Assembly: GCA_958448705.1 (NCBI GenBank)
Contig: CAUDEY010000035.1
Location: 1 to 15,422 of the forward strand
DNA from: UMGS1322 sp900550765
GTDB lineage: Bacteria > Bacillota > Clostridia > Christensenellales > QALW01
Direction: 5' to 3'
DNA: 15,422 nt
Part shown: positions 12,743 through 15,422 of the stretch, in pieces
Numbering within the stretch: the first letter of the stretch is position 1
Layout of the letters: each line of letters starts with the position of its first letter
Notes under the pieces: model-generated
Databases searched by the model: none
Told to the model about the DNA's origin: nothing
What the model saw: the letters and a program-made list of their open reading frames with translations, nothing else
Translations under genes and position numbers: made by a program

Positions 12743-14680
12743 TCAGGATCTTTTTTCAATCAGCACGTTGTCAATGAGAACGGTTTGGGAATCCGGGTCC
12801 TCGTCGGTCAAGTTGCGGATGCTGTCCAGCATTAAACGGAAGGAGCCGGTGTCTGCCGCGATATCGGACGCCTGTACGTCAATCACGCCGGAAAGGCGTA
12901 TCCATTGCCCAGCGACTAAAGGAACATGATAGCTGACCGGGCAGTAATATAGGCCGGAGCCGGTTTGGTCGGGGATAAAGGAGTTGGCACGGGTTCCGCG
13001 GATAATAAGCCGTACATGGCCGGGGTCCGGTGTTGCGGTTTTATTTACCTGAACATCCAGGCTGATGCGGTAACGGCCGGGGCCGTACTCTTTCAGCAGG
13101 GGATAGATGTTGTAGGATGGGGAATACCAGGATTCGCTGTGCTCGGTCATCATTAGGGAATGATCCGTCGCGTGAGGAATGTCATTCGATAAGCCTAACC
13201 TGCCGCCGCCGAAAACTTTCCAATCATCCAGGCTGCTTCGCAGCGAAAAATCTTCAAAATACACGGCCGCCGCTTTTACCGCGTTATAGGCGTTTAGTCG
13301 TTTGCCGGTAGAGCAATAGTCGCTTAAACCGGCAACCGTATCGCCTGATTCCAGTATAATAGATTTCAGCTGGCTGGTCGTAAGCGTAGGATTTATGCTG
13401 AGCATCAGCGCGGCAACGCCGGTAACAAACGGCGCGGCGATAGAGGTACCGCCTACAAGGTGATAGCCGCGGGTAATATGCGGGGTTAGCGCAGTACAGT
13501 TACCAAGATCGCATATGTTTGCCGGGAAAGGGCACACAATATTATCACCGGGAGCAAATATATGGACGAAATTTTTTCCATAGTTAGAAAAGGCAGAAGC
13601 AAAACTATCATCTTCAAGAGATGCACCCACAGTAATCATATTAGGTAAATTGTAACAAGCAGGATATCGATATTCAACATCAAGGTTATAGGTGTGATTG
13701 CTGTGACCTCCGGCAGCACAAACAAATAAACCGGGATAATTTTGAATAGCTTGTTTTAATGCTTCGCTACAATCACTTCCGCTTAGACTAAATGTTAGAA
13801 TTGGAATATCATCATTGATTGCGTAAGCGATAGCTTGGATAATATAGCTAATGTTAACAGTATAGACGGGACCTTCTCCATATGGAACATCAATTTGCAA
13901 TGGTACTAAGGTAACATTTTGATTCAAACCTGTACTTCCAAAATCGTTGTTTCCAATTGCGCCGATCACGCTTGCTGTGGTTGTACCGTGCCCAGGATCA
14001 TCGGTTGTAATATTATTATCATGATAGAAATCCCATCCTACGGTTATATTTGAGATTAATTCCGGATGCGCGGCAATTCCGCTGTCAACAACGCCGACTT
14101 TAACAGAACTGCTTCCTTCTGTAATTTCCCAAGCCTTATAAGCGTTAATTTTCCGCAGGGCCCAGGTGCCGTCTACCGAAATATCCGAATCTAGCGTAGA
14201 AGAACGCATAACGGACGCATTGGCGGCGGAAGATGCATCAGCGACAGGCTCCTCCAGCACATAATCAGGCCCTGCGTATTTAACGCCGGGGATTTTTTCT
14301 AATTGTTTAATGACTTTCAGCACGTTTTGCTTGCTGTTTTCAGGCAATTCAATTTTAAGAATTTGACGGAAATTTTCTTCATCTATGTTTTTATCCGTTA
14401 TATTGCCTTCAATTTGCGTTAGATCTGTGATTTTGGCGTCCTTTAAAAAGCCGAAGAAGTTCTTGCTCAGCTTTTTATTGACCTTGCTGATTCGCTTGTC
14501 TAAAACGACCAAAATACGGCTGTCGTCAAATTCTTGTTCCACCGCTGCGTTGCTGTATACTTTTGGTTCATAGGAATCCTCTTCCGCATGGGTCGTGAGG
14601 GTTGGCAGCAGCAGGGCTAAACAAAGCAGGGCGACTGCCGCCGGTTTCAGGGAATTTTTGATCCAGTTTCGTTGTTTCAT
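12743..14680 (-). CDS. Secreted subtilisin-like (S8) protease with C-terminal CBM_4_9-like domain
   Basis: This encodes 645 aa. The ATG at 14680 is chosen over an in-frame GTG (14692) because AAAAGGTGG lies 8 nt before the ATG and covers that GTG. Residues 1-32 are a Sec signal peptide with likely cleavage THA|EED. Residues about 50-145 look like an I9-type propeptide (LVVLDKRISK to VKYAGPDYVLEE). The S8 catalytic domain spans about 170-475 with D199 (VGVVDSGIAAHPEL), H231 (DDPGHGTTTAS) and S413 (GGTSIAAPFVTG). The oxyanion-hole position reads CAAGGHSN, so the usual Asn appears to be Gly325. Several Cys (304, 321, 342, 383, 390, 395) crowd the domain, allowing disulfides or metal contact. Residues about 475-645 resemble CBM_4_9/CBM22-like jelly rolls (YFEDFSLRSSLDDW, YRISLDVQVN, GQWIRLSGVIDV, VLIDNVLIEK). 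The middle third of the gene is much more AT-rich than both ends. It lies 50 nt behind the repeat-protein gene, probably in one operon. Confidence 0.9.
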   Translation of the reverse strand: MKQRNWIKNSLKPAAVALLCLALLLPTLTTHAEEDSYEPKVYSNAAVEQEFDDSRILVVLDKRISKVNKKLSKNFFGFLKDAKITDLTQIEGNITDKNIDEENFRQILKIELPENSKQNVLKVIKQLEKIPGVKYAGPDYVLEEPVADASSAANASVMRSSTLDSDISVDGTWALRKINAYKAWEITEGSSSVKVGVVDSGIAAHPELISNITVGWDFYHDNNITTDDPGHGTTTASVIGAIGNNDFGSTGLNQNVTLVPLQIDVPYGEGPVYTVNISYIIQAIAYAINDDIPILTFSLSGSDCSEALKQAIQNYPGLFVCAAGGHSNHTYNLDVEYRYPACYNLPNMITVGASLEDDSFASAFSNYGKNFVHIFAPGDNIVCPFPANICDLGNCTALTPHITRGYHLVGGTSIAAPFVTGVAALMLSINPTLTTSQLKSIILESGDTVAGLSDYCSTGKRLNAYNAVKAAAVYFEDFSLRSSLDDWKVFGGGRLGLSNDIPHATDHSLMMTEHSESWYSPSYNIYPLLKEYGPGRYRISLDVQVNKTATPDPGHVRLIIRGTRANSFIPDQTGSGLYYCPVSYHVPLVAGQWIRLSGVIDVQASDIAADTGSFRLMLDSIRNLTDEDPDSQTVLIDNVLIEKRS

Positions 14681-14730
14681 ATGCGTTACCACCTTTTGTA
14701 TTTTTTGTTAACAGTTTTTCGTTTTAACCG

Positions 14731-15422
14731 TTAATCTTTATAATTTTTATAGTAGTAAATATTGTGATAATAAATGATATTTTTAGCGTCTTCAGCGGAT
14801 ATTAAGCCTAAATTTAAAGCGTCTTGAAAACGATAAAATACATCGTCTTTCCAAAGATAGATTTTATTTCCAATCCAATCGCCCCAATCATAGGGGGATA
14901 GGTCTTCTATATAAATTGCAAGATAGTCCTGATAGGTACCATAGTAAAATAAATCACGGAGCGGTATATGGTATTCAAGTGAAGGGCCTTTAAACAAATT
15001 TTCGTCAACTACATATTGATAGGAATTTTGTATTCGTGCCCAAACGTCTTCGCTTAATTCAGCCGGCTCGATTGGTGCGGGAACAAAGTCTTCGGGCATA
15101 GAGGTAGGACCGTTGGGTACAGGTATAATTTCAGCGGAAACGGTGGGCTCAAAATGGCGGAGATTATTGTAGTACGCAATCGTTTTGATGTCTTCCTCGG
15201 TGAGCAGGCCCTGGTCGTAAGCATATTGCAACTGATAAAAAGTATCATTCTTCCAAAGCAGCACACGGCAGAAGAGTTTATCACTGTAGCCGCTGTAGTA
15301 GAACGTACAGCCGGCCACTTCTTCTTTAGTAGTACCGGCGGGATATTGCGTGTTATGGATACGAATTGCGGTATACCCCTGATAGGTACCGTAGTAATCT
15401 ACATAGCGGAGAGGATAGCTGT
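14731..15422 (-). CDS. Tandem-repeat protein, N-terminus beyond the window (partial)
   Basis: The frame is open to the right edge: 229 residues are visible, and the true start lies outside. Two copies of one roughly 75-85-residue unit are seen. Copy 1 runs from PLRYVDYYGTYQGYTAIRI to LLWKNDTFYQL, ending in TEEDIKTIAYYNNL (about 3-87). Copy 2 runs from PLRDLFYYGTYQDYLAIYI to YLWKDDVFYRF, ending in SAEDAKNIIYYHNI (about 152-221). A Pro/Glu-rich linker separates them. The unit is rich in Tyr and Trp, looks like strands followed by a short helical EED segment, and ends in a YYKNYKD tail. No catalytic motif is visible. I remember similar repeat units in surface or secreted proteins of Clostridia, but I know no function. 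Its stop is 50 nt before the protease start, with no terminator between them, which suggests a shared transcript and extracellular role. Confidence 0.8.
   Translation of the reverse strand, partial: SYPLRYVDYYGTYQGYTAIRIHNTQYPAGTTKEEVAGCTFYYSGYSDKLFCRVLLWKNDTFYQLQYAYDQGLLTEEDIKTIAYYNNLRHFEPTVSAEIIPVPNGPTSMPEDFVPAPIEPAELSEDVWARIQNSYQYVVDENLFKGPSLEYHIPLRDLFYYGTYQDYLAIYIEDLSPYDWGDWIGNKIYLWKDDVFYRFQDALNLGLISAEDAKNIIYYHNIYYYKNYKD

Noticed and set aside
14704..14734. GTTAAC and TTAAC-C-GTTAA palindromes before the protease gene as promoter or operator
   Set aside because: No -35/-10 pair with proper spacing could be placed, and the 50-nt gap is better explained by co-transcription with the repeat-protein gene.

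Overview
The window looks like a piece of a gut-type anaerobic member of the Bacillota (class Clostridia). The evidence is strong AGGAGG-type ribosome binding sites, T-tailed intrinsic terminators, an oxygen-sensitive radical-SAM sulfatase maturase rather than the aerobic enzyme, a PiT transporter paired with a DUF47 protein, and Clostridia-type HTH regulators. I do not assign genus or species. No RNA gene, CRISPR array or insertion sequence was seen.

Left part (1-3207, + strand): the terminator of an upstream gene; a small helical hypothetical protein (324-869) flanked by two copies of a 23-nt repeat; a structured, apparently non-coding element of three hairpins ending in a terminator (964-1120); then a translationally coupled pair of paralogous DNA-binding proteins (1333-3020), each with an N-terminal HTH_XRE domain and a probable C-terminal winged helix, under a good promoter with an overlapping inverted repeat.

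Middle (3208-5726, + strand): a long intergenic region with a near-consensus promoter, a PiT-family oxyanion (probably phosphate) permease and a DUF47 (PhoU-like) partner, closed by a strong terminator.

Core (5785-11465, + strand): a compact, more GC-rich operon of three different Cys-type sulfatases and one anaerobic sulfatase-maturating enzyme. None of the four has a signal peptide, so they should remove sulfate from imported substrates in the cytosol. The maturase would convert the active-site cysteine of each sulfatase to formylglycine. No glycoside hydrolase or sugar importer is in view, so the substrate is unknown.

Right part (11473-15422, - strand): a convergent pair of short CHR (chromate-transporter family) subunits lies only 7 bp from the maturase gene. 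Behind it are a secreted subtilisin-like protease with a C-terminal CBM_4_9-like domain and the 3' part of a gene for a tandem-repeat protein, probably co-transcribed. The protease gene is compositionally mosaic: its catalytic core is far more AT-rich than both ends, and the usual oxyanion-hole Asn appears to be Gly.

A working idea, which is inference only, is that oxyanion handling links several neighbours: cytosolic sulfatases liberate sulfate, and the adjacent CHR pair could export it.
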